A DNA stretch of 64,000 bases from a candidate division SR1 bacterium (GTDB lineage Bacteria; Patescibacteriota; Gracilibacteria; Absconditabacterales; Absconditicoccaceae). The stretch covers positions 1 to 64,000 of the forward strand of contig JAPLUT010000006.1 of assembly GCA_026397475.1 (NCBI GenBank), in the 5' to 3' direction. Position 1 is the stretch's first letter; each line of letters begins with the position of its first letter. Under the pieces are notes generated by a model. The model was not told where the DNA came from. It did not search any database and worked only from the letters and a program-made list of their open reading frames with translations. Positions 54,090 through 63,920 of the stretch are shown here, piece after piece. A program made the translations under genes and the position numbers.

Positions 54090-54100
54090 AAACAAAAAAA

Positions 54101-54311
54101 CTCCACGATGATGTGGAGATTTCTGTCTTACTTGCTTGCCGTATAGGAATTTCCAATTTATTCCTATAGATATAATTAACAACCAAATAATTTGAAGAAT
54201 TATTGAGTTGTTATGTACATATCATTCAATCAAAAATAAAAAATATTTTTGAAGAATGATATGAAAACGATGGGAAGATCTTTTTATCCTTTGACTACAA
54301 GTATAAAGGAT
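54101..54311. other. structured intergenic region (four hairpins)
   Basis: CTCCAC-GATGAT-GTGGAG (54101-54118; minus-strand T-run follows, so probable terminator for the ValRS-like gene), TATAGGAAT/ATTCCTATA (54142-54150 and 54160-54168), CATATCATTC/GAATGATATG (54218-54227 and 54254-54263, with inner AAAAATA/TATTTTT) and ATCCTTT/AAAGGAT (54286-54292 and 54305-54311). No ORF. The density of perfect stems suggests an RNA or termination region. Confidence 0.55.
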
Positions 54312-54321
54312 TTCCCTCATC

Positions 54322-57165
54322 TTATTTTACTTTTTGTTTTTGAAATTCATACTGAAGATTCTCTATGTCTTTTTTGAGTTTAAGCATTTCTTTCTTTTTG
54401 TCTCTAATAACTTCAGCATCTACACCGCTTGCTGAAAGACTCGGCATCATATTTCTTATTGATTGAAGTTCTTGTTCTTTTGCGCGTAAACTTTCACGGA
54501 GATCTTCTTTTTTGTTCGTACTGACTGCAATTTTACGTTCTGTTTTAATTCCTATTGTAATATTTATTATGCTTTCTGTGTGATATTTGCTGAGTTCTTT
54601 TTCATTTTCGAGATATTCTATTGATGACGCATTAATTAGTTTATAAATGATACTTTCTTGTTTTCTGAGATATTGTAGAAAATCTAGTGGAGCAAAGAAA
54701 CAGATTTCTATTTCTTCGTGTTTTGCATATGAGTACTTTAGCTTCATCTCCAAAAACTTGTCTATGATATCCATAAAAAGTTGTGTTTTGTAGTTTTTCG
54801 TGATGCTAGTGAAATGTATTCCTATTTCTTGTTTCAGTATCGGTCATTCAAACCCTAATAACTCTCGTATTTGTTGGCTTATGAATGGTATGAATGGATG
54901 TAAAAGCTTCAATATGCTGCCCAAACATCGTAATGTAACCTTACTTCCATTTTCGGTCTCTTGATGTTTCTGTATTTCTAAATATTTATCACAAAAATCT
55001 TTTTTTAGTATGCTTATCATTTTTTCTTGAGCATTATGCAGCATGTTTTTAGTTATTTCTTCTTCATAGTCTTTTTGAAGTTCGCTTGTTTTATATATAA
55101 TCCAAAGCTCAAAGTCACTTAATGCGTTCTTTCTTTTTTCTAGGAATTCGGTCAATTGCTCAAAATCAGATATTTTTCTTGTACCTTTTTTGTCATATAA
55201 ATGCTGTCCTATAAATCTTGATGCGTTTCGGAGTTTGCTTATAAACTGTTCATATTCAAGGATATCTTCATTAGGGGATATCGCATAAAGTCTTGTGCAA
55301 TCTGTTCCGTATTTTTTGATAAGCTCTTTAAATGTTTCTTTGTTTTTGTCCTTTTGTTCATTTTGAACATAACAAGTATCGAATAATGCTTTTTCTTGGA
55401 CCTTGTATCCTATGATTATAGTTTTAAGAAATTCAAAAATTTTATTTTCATGTGCGCAAAATATCTTTTTTGTTTCTTTTTTGCTTTCGCCGAATGCTTC
55501 CATGGTTTTGATTAAAATCATTGCATGTCCCAATGTTTCTTCTATTTTTTCTTTTTGTTGAACGAGTCAACTATCGTTATTTACTAAGGTATCCATATCA
55601 AATGAATAAAATCATTTTTTCTTATTTGTAATGGCTATGGATTTTTCTAAGAAATCTGTAAGTGCTATCGAAAGTTTTTCGAAATGATTCACTCCTTTCC
55701 CTTTTCCATAATCAAGATCTTTTTCTGTATATTCTACTATTTTTTTTAACTCATTGAGCTCTTTTGTATATCCTCTTGGAAGGATCTCACTAAAGAGTTC
55801 TATATATGTTTCAAGAGTGTTTTTTTCTCCTGTACGACTCTTTCCTAAAAATACATCTATACATTCTTCTATGTCAAAATTTTCCTTGAGACGTCTGTCT
55901 ACAATAAGATTAAATATAATCAAGGAAAGTACGGTGAACTTGTTTTTTGTTTTTTTCGTAGGTAAATTAAGTATTTCGTTGTCAGATAGAAAATAGTTTT
56001 TTCCTGTTTTGCTTTTCCAAAGAGGCAAACAATATCATTTTGAGTCTTCTTTGGTTACCGGTCGATATTCTATAGTATCAATCATGTTTATGATTTTTCA
56101 TTCATATTCTTCAGGGACTATGCTTATTTTTTTTTCTTGAATAGCGGCTTTAATGCTTATTGATTCTTTATCTGTTTTTATAAATAATTGATTACAAAGT
56201 ATTGGTCGTGCTCTTTCTCAGCTTTTTCTGTGAACAAAAATATCGCTCTCTATTAGTTTTGTTGATTCTAAATTATGAATATCATCCAAGTTTTTTATTA
56301 TGTTTTTTACAAATTCTTCTACTTTTTTACCACAGAAATCTCCTGCTGATTTGCTAAAAACTCCATCTTTCTCGATAGCAAAATTGTCTATTTTGAGTCA
56401 TTTTTTTTGTGCAATTACTAATGACTGTTTGTCGTGAGTTGGTGTTATTCTAATGATCCCGGTTCCTTTGGTGGGATTCACTGATTCATCCCCAATGATG
56501 GGTATTGCTTTATTAATAATTGGTATAATTACTTTATTGTTTATTAATTTCTTGTATCTCTTATCGTCTGGATGTACTGCTAGTGCAACATCAGCAAAAA
56601 TTGTTTCTGGCCATAATGTAGGTACGATGAGAGAAATGTTTTTTGTGTCTACAAAATATCTGATGTTATATTGTTTTACTTTCATCTTTTTTGATTCAAG
56701 CTCATCTGTACCAAGAGTTTTTTGTTCTTTTAAGCTTCGATAGTTGATAGAGCAGTCTTCATAAATACGTCCCTCTTGTACGAGTTCTACAAATAAATTT
56801 CTTACGAAATTTGTATTCCTTTCTGAGTAAGCAACGTTGTCGGTATCAATTCCAAAAAATATTCCTGATTTGGTAAGGAGGTTTTCATAATTTTCTGTTT
56901 TGATATTTTTATTCTCGGTATCAAAAATAGGCAATAATGTTGTTTTTATTCATTTCATTATATGGTACTTTGCGATTACGTCTTCTCTGATGATTCCGCT
57001 CATAGAATTTAATGATGTCTCCTTAGATATCATAATTGGCAATTGTGTTATTATCGTTCATCATTTATTTCCGTCCTTTTTTGTGTTGAATAGTTTTTGA
57101 AAATAGTTCTTTTTGAGTAGTTCTGATTCTATGGAAAAGTGATTGTATTTTTTTTTGATATCCAT
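54322..57165 (-). CDS. degenerate valyl-tRNA synthetase-like protein, 947 aa
   Basis: The layout is that of ValRS: an N-terminal catalytic part, an editing (CP1) domain, a helical anticodon-binding domain and a C-terminal coiled coil. The editing domain is closest to family: PTLWPETIFADVALAVHPDD, IPIIGDESVNPTKGTGI, RITPTHDKQS. But the HIGH motif region reads SKETSLNSMSGIIREDVIAK, and KMSKS is replaced by a Lys-rich stretch before KYGTDCTRLYAISPNED. WGHRIP is also lost. It is thus probably not able to charge tRNA; it may act as an editor, regulator or decoy, or be decaying. A canonical valS must exist elsewhere. Confidence 0.8.
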
Positions 57166-57209
57166 CTTTTTGTATATTTTTTAAAATTTTTTAAATTTAT
57201 TTTAATCGA

Positions 57210-58850
57210 TTATGCTTTTGAATATCCATAAAGCTTATAGATGGTATACGCAAACAAACTTATGAGTATCACAAGTAAGATGTTCTCTGCTGGTCCTGTT
57301 TGTATCTTTTTTACATTATCTATTTTTATGCTTGTTCCATCTTTGCATACTCACTCTATAAGATAATATGCATATTTATTGTTTTTTGAAAGTTTATTGA
57401 ATGGATATTCAAACATAGTTCCTGTTGTTTCTCAAACCTTTTGCATTTGGCTTGCTTCTGTGCTTACAAAATCTGATCTATATATGATATATTTATCAAT
57501 ATTACTTACTTGTCCTCGTACAAGATAATATTTATCACCTATTTGTTGCCCTGTAACTGTTATCCCCACAACAACACAGCTTACATCGCTTCCTACTTTT
57601 GCTTCAGTTATTTCTGATGGTGTCCCATCAGGATTTGATGAGCTATCAAGTGGGGTTATTTGGAAGTAGTACGTGTCACCAATATTCAGATTTTGTATTA
57701 TAATTTCATTTGTCAGTACCATAGTACTTAGATCGAGATTGTTTCTGCTGGTTCCATATTCTATTTGATATTGTGTTGCTGACCCTATAGTCTCTCGAGT
57801 TACGTTTAATTTTGTTTTATCGATACTGTCAGAATAAATTCTTATTTTTCCTATCGCGTTTCCTGTTTCTACAATCAATGTCGCGACTCCCGTATAGCTT
57901 TTTGTTTGGCCTAAAACAATAAGATCTACCCCTACCTGAAGGTTTCAGGCATTGTCTATAAGCACTTCTTTGGTAAATGTTCATGCTGTTTGTTTATCCA
58001 TAGGAATTGATTTTCCATCGCTTAATTTTAGTTGTGCAGAACTTACGCTATCACTACTGGTTATTGTAAATGTTGCTTTCGTTCATTGTTTTATATTTCC
58101 TGTAGGAAGAATTTTTATGCTTTTGAATACCCCATCTTTTATGGGTTGAAATCCAAAAGTAATGACTTCAGATTCTCCGATTATTTCATTGTTGGCATTG
58201 AGGATTTTTACTTGAAGAATATTGTCTCATTCTGTTATCCCGCTTACATAAGCACTGATATCTCCGTTTGCATTTGTCATTCCTTGGGAAACTAAATTAT
58301 TGTTGATATATATGTTATAAGGAGCATTTGGTAATCATGGTGCCGTTGCCAGTATATTGGCAATGCTATTCTTTTCTATCCCTCCAGGAGCTGGAGAAAT
58401 CAATGATATTCAGCTTTTATCTGTGGTATCTACTGTTGCTCCTACAATAATTGTTTTCTGTCCTAGTATTGTATCATTGATTATATCAGAAACCTTGATA
58501 GTAAATGTTCATGCTTTTTTGATCGTTAATCCCTTAGAAAATAATTTTACTCATTGGTCTTGGGGAAGAAAGGTATAAAGTCCATCGCTGGGAACTGTAT
58601 AGTCTGCGGTATCTACAATACCAGCAATTTCAATGAATACGTCTCATTGGTAGTCTTTCACGATATCTCCATTTGCTGTTACTGCTTTTATTGTAATATC
58701 TACCGTTTGATTTACATCAAAGGAACTGGGGACTACTTCAACTATAAATGCGTCAGGACTTGCTGCATGTACTGTATTTGATATTTGTCCTATACCGAGC
58801 ATGCAAAGAGATGCTATGCTTACTATAAGTGCTTTACGTGAAAATTTCAT
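57210..58850 (-). CDS. large sortase-type surface protein, 546 aa
   Basis: A signal peptide (MKFSRKALIVSIASLCMLGI to HAASPD) is followed by beta-sandwich repeats (Ig/cadherin-like; VDITIKAVTANGDIVKDYQG and similar), then a fibronectin type III-like part with YQIEYGTSRNNLDL and TYYFQITPLD. The C-terminus reads KKIQTGPAEN, a hydrophobic helix and YGYSKA, the same TGPxEN pattern as 27273-28199. It looks like an adhesin displayed on the cell. Many Gly are TGA. The downstream end is 45 bases from the ValRS-like gene. Confidence 0.8.
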
Positions 58851-58874
58851 ATTATGAAAATAGGGATAAAGTTA

Positions 58875-59387
58875 TTATTTACCGTGTGAAGTCATTTCAT
58901 TAAGTGATCAGATAGAAAGATTTTGCTCTGTTCAATCACTGAGTTTTACAACCGCATCACTCAATAAAATGTCTCTAATCTCTCCTGTAAAGGGCAATAA
59001 AATTATACTCTGACTCTTGTCGACGTTTTTTCCTGGTATTGATTCAATGATAAAATCATTGGCAACAGGATTGCTATATGTTCGTGTTCCTTGTCCGCTA
59101 AGATGTTCTGGATCTATTGTCACAGAATCTTTGTTGAAGCTTACTGTGAATTGTATGCTTATCGGTGTTTTTAATTCGTTTGCCATAAAGATATCAACAT
59201 ATCAGCTACTTGTCTTATATGCTATATCTCGTCATTTATTTGTGATAAAGGCTTTTTCTTGTAAAGAAAGTACGCTTGCCATAAAAAAATCTGGATTTTT
59301 TGTCACATAAAATAATCCGAGTGCTACAAAAGCTCCAGCAACAATAATTGTTATGTTTTGTTTTCGGCTTCAGAAGAGCTTACTCAT
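58875..59387 (-). CDS. anchored cohesin-like protein, 170 aa
   Basis: A helix near the N-terminus (NITIIVAGAFVALGLFYV) anchors the protein; the remainder is beta-rich with VSFNKDSVTIDPEHLSGQG and IILLPFTGEIRDILL, resembling a small cohesin-like or pilus-type beta domain. No catalytic residues. It precedes the 57210-58850 gene by 24 bases on the same strand, so the two are likely one unit, perhaps an adhesin and its partner. Gly in SDG is TGA. Confidence 0.68.
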
Positions 59388-59440
59388 AGATATTTTTCTT
59401 CAAACGGATAAAGAGCAATGTTTTCTTTAGAATCATTACT

Positions 59441-59487
59441 ATAAACTATTTTTTTGGTGATAAAAATCAACAAGAAATTGTTTGGAA
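59441..59487. repeat. 47-bp direct repeat, left copy
   Basis: The 47 bases starting ATAAACTATTTTTTTGGTGA and ending GAAATTGTTTGGAA are repeated exactly at 60569-60615 in the same orientation. The pair flanks the VOC and SRPBCC genes. Confidence 0.85.
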
Positions 59488-59515
59488 CCCAATATATCGG
59501 AGCTTAAGAATAACT

Positions 59516-59908
59516 TTATTTTTTGATCTCTTGGTGTATGCCAAATGTATTTCCTTCTGTGTCAATAAAGTATCATTGCCAAGCCATATCTGCAATTTTA
59601 AACTTTGGCATAGCCTCCATTCACCCCGTAGCAATGATTTTAGTTGCTGTTGCATCAAAATCATTAACAACAACTGTACAAACAAATGCATTTGTTCCAC
59701 ATCATTGTGGGAGATTTGTTGTTGGACGTTTAAGTAGTCATCAATTAATACCTGGCTCTTTACTATCTTTGTCGGCTGTCATTATCATCCAATATTCCAT
59801 TTCTGGACTATCTCGCTTTTCGATCTTCCAACCAAATATTTCTCTGTAAAATTTTGCAGCTCTTTCTAAATCTCAAGCTTGAATCTCAAAGTGTACGACT
59901 CTATTCAT
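59516..59908 (-). CDS. VOC-superfamily (glyoxalase-like) protein, 130 aa
   Basis: The VOC fold is shown by NRVVHFEIQAGDLERAAKFY at the start (metal-ligand His6, FEIQ and FYREIFGW), and a second half with GYFIDTEGNTFGIHQE. This subgroup includes small glyoxalase or dioxygenase-like metal proteins of unknown substrate. Six TGA glycines are used, so it is at home in table 25. It ends at TAA 59516-59518 and lies between the direct repeats together with the next gene. Confidence 0.85.
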
Positions 59909-59977
59909 TACTATGTTTTTTAATAATTAAAAGATTTTACTTTGAATGCCTTTTTCCAACAGCTATTTTTATAATTT

Positions 59978-60469
59978 TTATTTTTTATTTAATACCTTAT
60001 AAAGTTGATTTAATCACATTTTATAACCTTCTTCGAAACCCATTTCTAGTATTTTTGTCATATCTTCTATTTTTTCAAAGGATATGGTATTTACTACTGT
60101 TGTTATGCCGTCTTTAAAGTTGAAACTGTTTACCCATTTCGCTCTTGGAAGCTCTTTATTGATAATTTTATTTTCATCACAAAAAGCGTCAAGCACTTCA
60201 TACGATTTTAAATAGTCTATTTCAAGAAAATCTGTGATGCAGTAATGTTTTTGTCATTCTGGAGAAAGCATATAATAAAATAAACATTTGCCTTTTTCAA
60301 AATTATTAGTTACGATTATCGCTTTGTATGGCTCTGGCGCCCACCATTTCTCTAATACTTCTGTTTTTGTAAAAGCATTCCAAATTACTTCTACTGGATT
60401 TTGATACCTGTGTGTTATTATTATCTCTTTATTTTCAGGTATTTTTTGTATTTCAATTATCAACTCCAT
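59978..60469 (-). CDS. SRPBCC (AHSA1-like) protein, 163 aa
   Basis: The AHSA1/START-type fold is clear: ITHRYQNPVEVIWNAFTKTE at the start and EVLEKWWAPEPY, the usual WW signature. The end GFEEGYKMGLNQLYKVLNKK is the C-terminal helix of this family. Role unknown (lipid or hydrophobic ligand binding is typical). It lies 69 bases upstream of the VOC gene; the pair is commonly found together in bacteria. Two TGA glycines. Confidence 0.8.
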
Positions 60470-60568
60470 TTTTTCTTAAAAAAAGCTAAAACTTATTTTT
60501 TTATTTTGGGTTTTTTTGTATTCATAATTGTATAATTGTATAATTGTATGATTGTCTCTTATAGCTCT

Positions 60569-60615
60569 ATAAACTATTTTTTTGGTGATAAAAATCAACA
60601 AGAAATTGTTTGGAA
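60569..60615. repeat. 47-bp direct repeat, right copy
   Basis: An exact copy of 59441-59487, same orientation. Confidence 0.85.
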
Positions 60616-60652
60616 ACTAATGTGTTAATGCTTTAAAATAACTTTTTTTTAC

Positions 60653-60783
60653 CGCTCCGCTGGGGTCACTTTTTGGCATTGCCCCAAAAACTGACGAAAA
60701 AGGTCTAGGAAAAATCATCCGCCATTTGATTTTTCCGGACTAGACCATCAGAGTCTGTATTCCAGCTTTTGAAACTCAATACG
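60653..60783. repeat. dispersed repeat, copy C
   Basis: It holds CGCTCCGCTGGGGTCACTTT (as in copy B, 25148) and, further on, GGTCTAGGAAAAAT, TTTTTCCGGACTAG and GAAACTCAATACG (as in copy A, 16261). It is the most complete of the three. Reversed it can be read for about 40 codons, including two TGAs, before a TAA, but it looks like a fragment. Confidence 0.7.
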
Positions 60784-60844
60784 GGGGGTTTGCTATGGGT
60801 AACATTTTATGTTTTATAATTTATAATTATTGAATTTGCTACAA

Positions 60845-60873
60845 TAAAAAAAACCCGAGTGAAAACGCCGGGT
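60845..60873 (-). terminator. terminator of the lipoprotein gene
   Basis: ACCCG (60853-60857) pairs with CGGGT (60869-60873); a T-run follows on the minus strand. Confidence 0.6.
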
Positions 60874-60901
60874 GTAATTTGTGAATTAGAATTAAGTTGG
60901 A

Positions 60902-61468
60902 TTAGTCTTCCGGCTTAACAATATGTCTTTTGGGGTATACTACTTCCGGTAAATTATCCATAATGTTGTTTGTTAATCCATAGTTGAGGTATTGATACTC
61001 AACTAGTTGCTGATTTGCTTTGTCCTCAGCCAGTGTTTTTCCTGTAATAGGAAGGGCTCGTGGTTTGAACTTAATGTCGCACTTTCTCACTTCGTTTCCA
61101 TTGTCCTCTTCATCACCTTCATAGTAGATGTTAGTGGCAATGATTACGAATAAGAAGTTTTTGGTTTGTCCATGCTGGATCCTTGCGGATAAGGTGATTC
61201 CTATTGTTCCCTCACCTTGAAATATCGTTATCGTAGAATCTTTCCATGATGAGAATTTCAACGCTTTTTTGTTGAAAATTTCAGCGTACAGTTTCTCATC
61301 CATACTGGAGTCATAAACTGTTGTAGGCATGATCGAGTCCACCTTTACCGTTGGAGTTTGCGTTGGGACGTTTGTGATTTCTTTTTGCATATCATCCTTA
61401 CGGTGATGATTGTTGTTGCAAGCAGTGAATATCATAACTGCTACTAATAATAAGATTGTGTTTTTCAT
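60902..61468 (-). CDS. lipoprotein, 188 aa, probably acquired
   Basis: A lipobox (IFTAC at residues 13-17) follows a signal peptide, so the mature protein starts with a lipid-modified Cys followed by NNNHHRKDD. The rest is a polar, beta-rich domain of unknown family. It has no TGA codon: its Gly codons are all GGN, unlike all neighbours, and composition seems richer in G and C. It ends at TAA. It resembles Bacteroidota small lipoproteins in style; that is inference. It is likely expressible because it ends in TAA, not TGA. Confidence 0.75.
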   Translation of the reverse strand: MKNTILLLVAVMIFTACNNNHHRKDDMQKEITNVPTQTPTVKVDSIMPTTVYDSSMDEKLYAEIFNKKALKFSSWKDSTITIFQGEGTIGITLSARIQHGQTKNFLFVIIATNIYYEGDEEDNGNEVRKCDIKFKPRALPITGKTLAEDKANQQLVEYQYLNYGLTNNIMDNLPEVVYPKRHIVKPED

Positions 61469-61545
61469 ATTGTTTTTTTATTTTGTTTGTTTTATTACTA
61501 TAACTATTTGTATGTAAATGTCAAATATATCTTTTTTGTAAAGTA

Positions 61546-61573
61546 TAAAAAAAGAAGCGTGGAAACACGCCTC
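61546..61573 (-). terminator. terminator of the 61590-61820 gene
   Basis: GCGTG (61557-61561), loop GAAA, CACGC (61566-61570), flanked by T-run on the minus strand. Confidence 0.65.
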
Positions 61574-61589
61574 AGTATGTTATTATAAT

Positions 61590-61820
61590 TTACATCAATT
61601 GCTTTGCTTTATTCCACATTGATATAATACAACCTGCACACGCTCCTATAATTAACATTCCTAATAACTTTATTATCAAAGCCTTTAAAAAGTAATGCTC
61701 TGGTGCTGTTAGGAATGGAGGACTGTCGCCTACACATAATAATGGTAGAGCGCCAATGCATATTAGAACTAGTGCTACCGTTAATATAGCTTTTCCTGTG
61801 TTTTTTGTTTTTGTTTTCAT
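61590..61820 (-). CDS. small membrane protein, 76 aa, probably acquired
   Basis: Two hydrophobic helices (about residues 9-30 and 47-66) with a short polar segment (GDSPPFLTAPEHYF) between. Read ATG 61820 to TAA 61590-61592 with no TGA. Like the lipoprotein downstream, its Gly codons are all GGN. Family unknown. Its own terminator suggests single-gene transfer or a two-gene island. Confidence 0.65.
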   Translation of the reverse strand: MKTKTKNTGKAILTVALVLICIGALPLLCVGDSPPFLTAPEHYFLKALIIKLLGMLIIGACAGCIISMWNKAKQLM

Positions 61821-61860
61821 TTTTTTTAAAATTTATATATTTATATATAATAATGTGTTT

Positions 61861-63240
61861 TTATAATTCTATCTCTTCTTTTATCGTTGGAATTTCGCAG
61901 GTGAAGCCAATCGCTTCGAGATTTGTTTTCATCGCGACTTGTGCGTTTCCTTCTCCATGGATGATAAATGTTTTTTTAGGGGCTTTTGTAAATCCCTTTG
62001 CTCGTCTCATAAGTTGCTCTGCGTCTGCATGTCCAGAGAAGCCATTTATCTTTACGATTTCAGCGTTTACGGCAACTTCCATTCCCATCATTTGTACTCT
62101 TTTTTCTCATTCTAGAATATGTCTTCCTAGCGTTCCTTCAGCTTGGTATCAGACAAACAATAATGTATTTTTTTTATTCCAAAGACCGTGTTTGAGATGT
62201 TGCGTAATTCTTCCCGCAGTACACATTCCGTTTCCTGCTATAATAATACAGGGATCGTTATAGGTGTTTAACTTTATTGAATCTTCTATGCTTTCTGTGC
62301 ATTCCAATTCTGGAAAATCAAAAGGATGGGGATATTTATGCAATGCTTCGTCATCAAAATCTTCTGTATGTTTTTTGAAAATCTCTGTTGCTTTGATAGA
62401 GAGTGGACTATCTAGGAATATTTTTTCATTTGGAAAGTTTCCTTCTTTGATGATAATGTTGAAGAAATAGAGGAGTTCTTGAGTCCTTTCTACAGAAAAA
62501 GAAGGAATCAATAATTTTCCTCATTTTTTATAGGTTTCGTTCACATATTTTATCAATAGTTCTTTTTTTCCTGCAGTATCTTCATGGCTTTTGTCTCCAT
62601 AAGTCGATTCCATAAATAGATAATCTGCTTCTGCAATTAATGTCGGATCTTGTACTATTGGGGTATCTCGTTGTCCAATATCTCATGAAAATACGAGTTT
62701 TTTCTTTGTTCCATCTTCTGTGATGAATACCTCAATGCTCGCAGAACCCATGATATGTCCTGCATCTTGGAATCTTGCTTCGATGCCTTCAGTTATAGGA
62801 TATATTTTTCTATATTCTACTGGATTAAATAATTTCATTGCTGCTCTTACGTCATCAATAGTATACAAAGGGATTCTTGGTTCCTGATTCATTCTCATTC
62901 TTCTTTTGTTTTCTTGTTTTACATTTTTATCTTGAATTTCTGCGCTATCTTCTAGTATGATTCCGCAAATATCTTGTGTCGCTGAGGTAGTATATATTTT
63001 TCATTTAAATCATCCTTTATATAATTTTGGAATCAATCCACAGTGATCAATATGTGCATGGGTGAGGAGAACAAAATCAATTTCTTTCGGATCAAAAAGA
63101 AAGGGATTATAGTTCAACATCATAATATCTTTTGGTCACTGAAACATTCCACAATCTACGAGGAATTTGGTCTTGCCTGTTTCAATATAATAACATGATC
63201 AGGTAACGATTTTAGCGGCTCAACAGAAGGTTAATTTCAT
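61861..63240 (-). CDS. beta-CASP metallo-beta-lactamase RNase, 459 aa
   Basis: An MBL-fold nuclease of the CPSF73/Ysh1 group. The zinc-binding motif is [13 protein letters not shown], preceded by [10 protein letters not shown]. The beta-CASP region has [42 protein letters not shown] and [14 protein letters not shown]. Such enzymes cut or trim RNA in the cytoplasm; the bacterial members may process mRNA. Length is as in the family. The first Cys and several Gly, including GDIG and GYQAEG, carry TGA. A leftward gene ahead of it is the 63281-63793 gene. Confidence 0.9.
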
Positions 63241-63280
63241 GGTAGAATAAGGAATAATATAAAGTTTTTTTCAATATTTT

Positions 63281-63793
63281 TTAGTGTTTTGCCATTTCAT
63301 CAGTTAGCATATTTTCTCGTTTTTCACTCATTCCTCCTGGTTCTGGTATTTCTTTTTCCAATTCTAACAATTCTTTTTCATATATAGCTATATCACATCA
63401 AAGCTGTTTTGCTTCCTTTATTTCTTCTTCAATGATACGGTATGAAATGCTCATAGGTTCTTCTTTAAAAATTTTTATTCGTTTGCGTATTTCTCCTAGT
63501 GTTGCTCTTTTTTCTAGTCGTGGGAGTTTTTTTTCTCGTTCATTTACATTATTTCATAATTTTTTTGCTATTTTAATGTCATCTACAACAAGTCTATAAT
63601 TATCCTTATCTGGTTTCTTTTGTAGTTCGCATATATCTTTAATTAGCGTTTTTAACGCTACCGATTTCTCTTTGTGCAATATAACTGTTGCTATATCTTT
63701 TCTAGTTTTTTTTTGATGTTGTTTTGTTTTTGATTTAGGAAAATTAAACCTTTCAGGTCAATTTTTTTTGTTGAGATTTGTGCTTTTAGCCAT
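63281..63793 (-). CDS. hypothetical charged helical protein, 170 aa
   Basis: A Lys/Glu-rich, helical protein with repeated basic and acidic runs (EREKKLPRLEKRATLGEIRKR), likely coiled coil; the C-terminus is acidic. No membrane segment or motif. Three TGA glycines. It ends at TAA 63281-63283, 41 bases before the nuclease start, so the two may be co-transcribed. Confidence 0.65.
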
Positions 63794-63920
63794 CGTTTAT
63801 ACTTACTTATATAAAGTCTATTTGTTTATATATAAGTATACTTAGAAAGAGGCTTTTTGTCAAATTCTTCTTGCTATATTTTGAAATGATTTGGATAGTA
63901 GATATATGTCAAATTTGGGG

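Larger units (their letters stand above)
60470..60901. other. 432-base intergenic region with tandem repeats and repeat copy C
   Basis: It contains a tandem TATAATTG (x3, about 60530-60555), the right 47-bp direct repeat (60569-60615), dispersed repeat copy C (60653-60783) and a terminator (60845-60873). No gene is seen. Confidence 0.6.

Noticed and set aside
60653-60783. A gene for about 40 residues on the minus strand of repeat copy C
   Set aside because: It has no start, is not conserved in frame in copies A and B, and contains stops in those copies.
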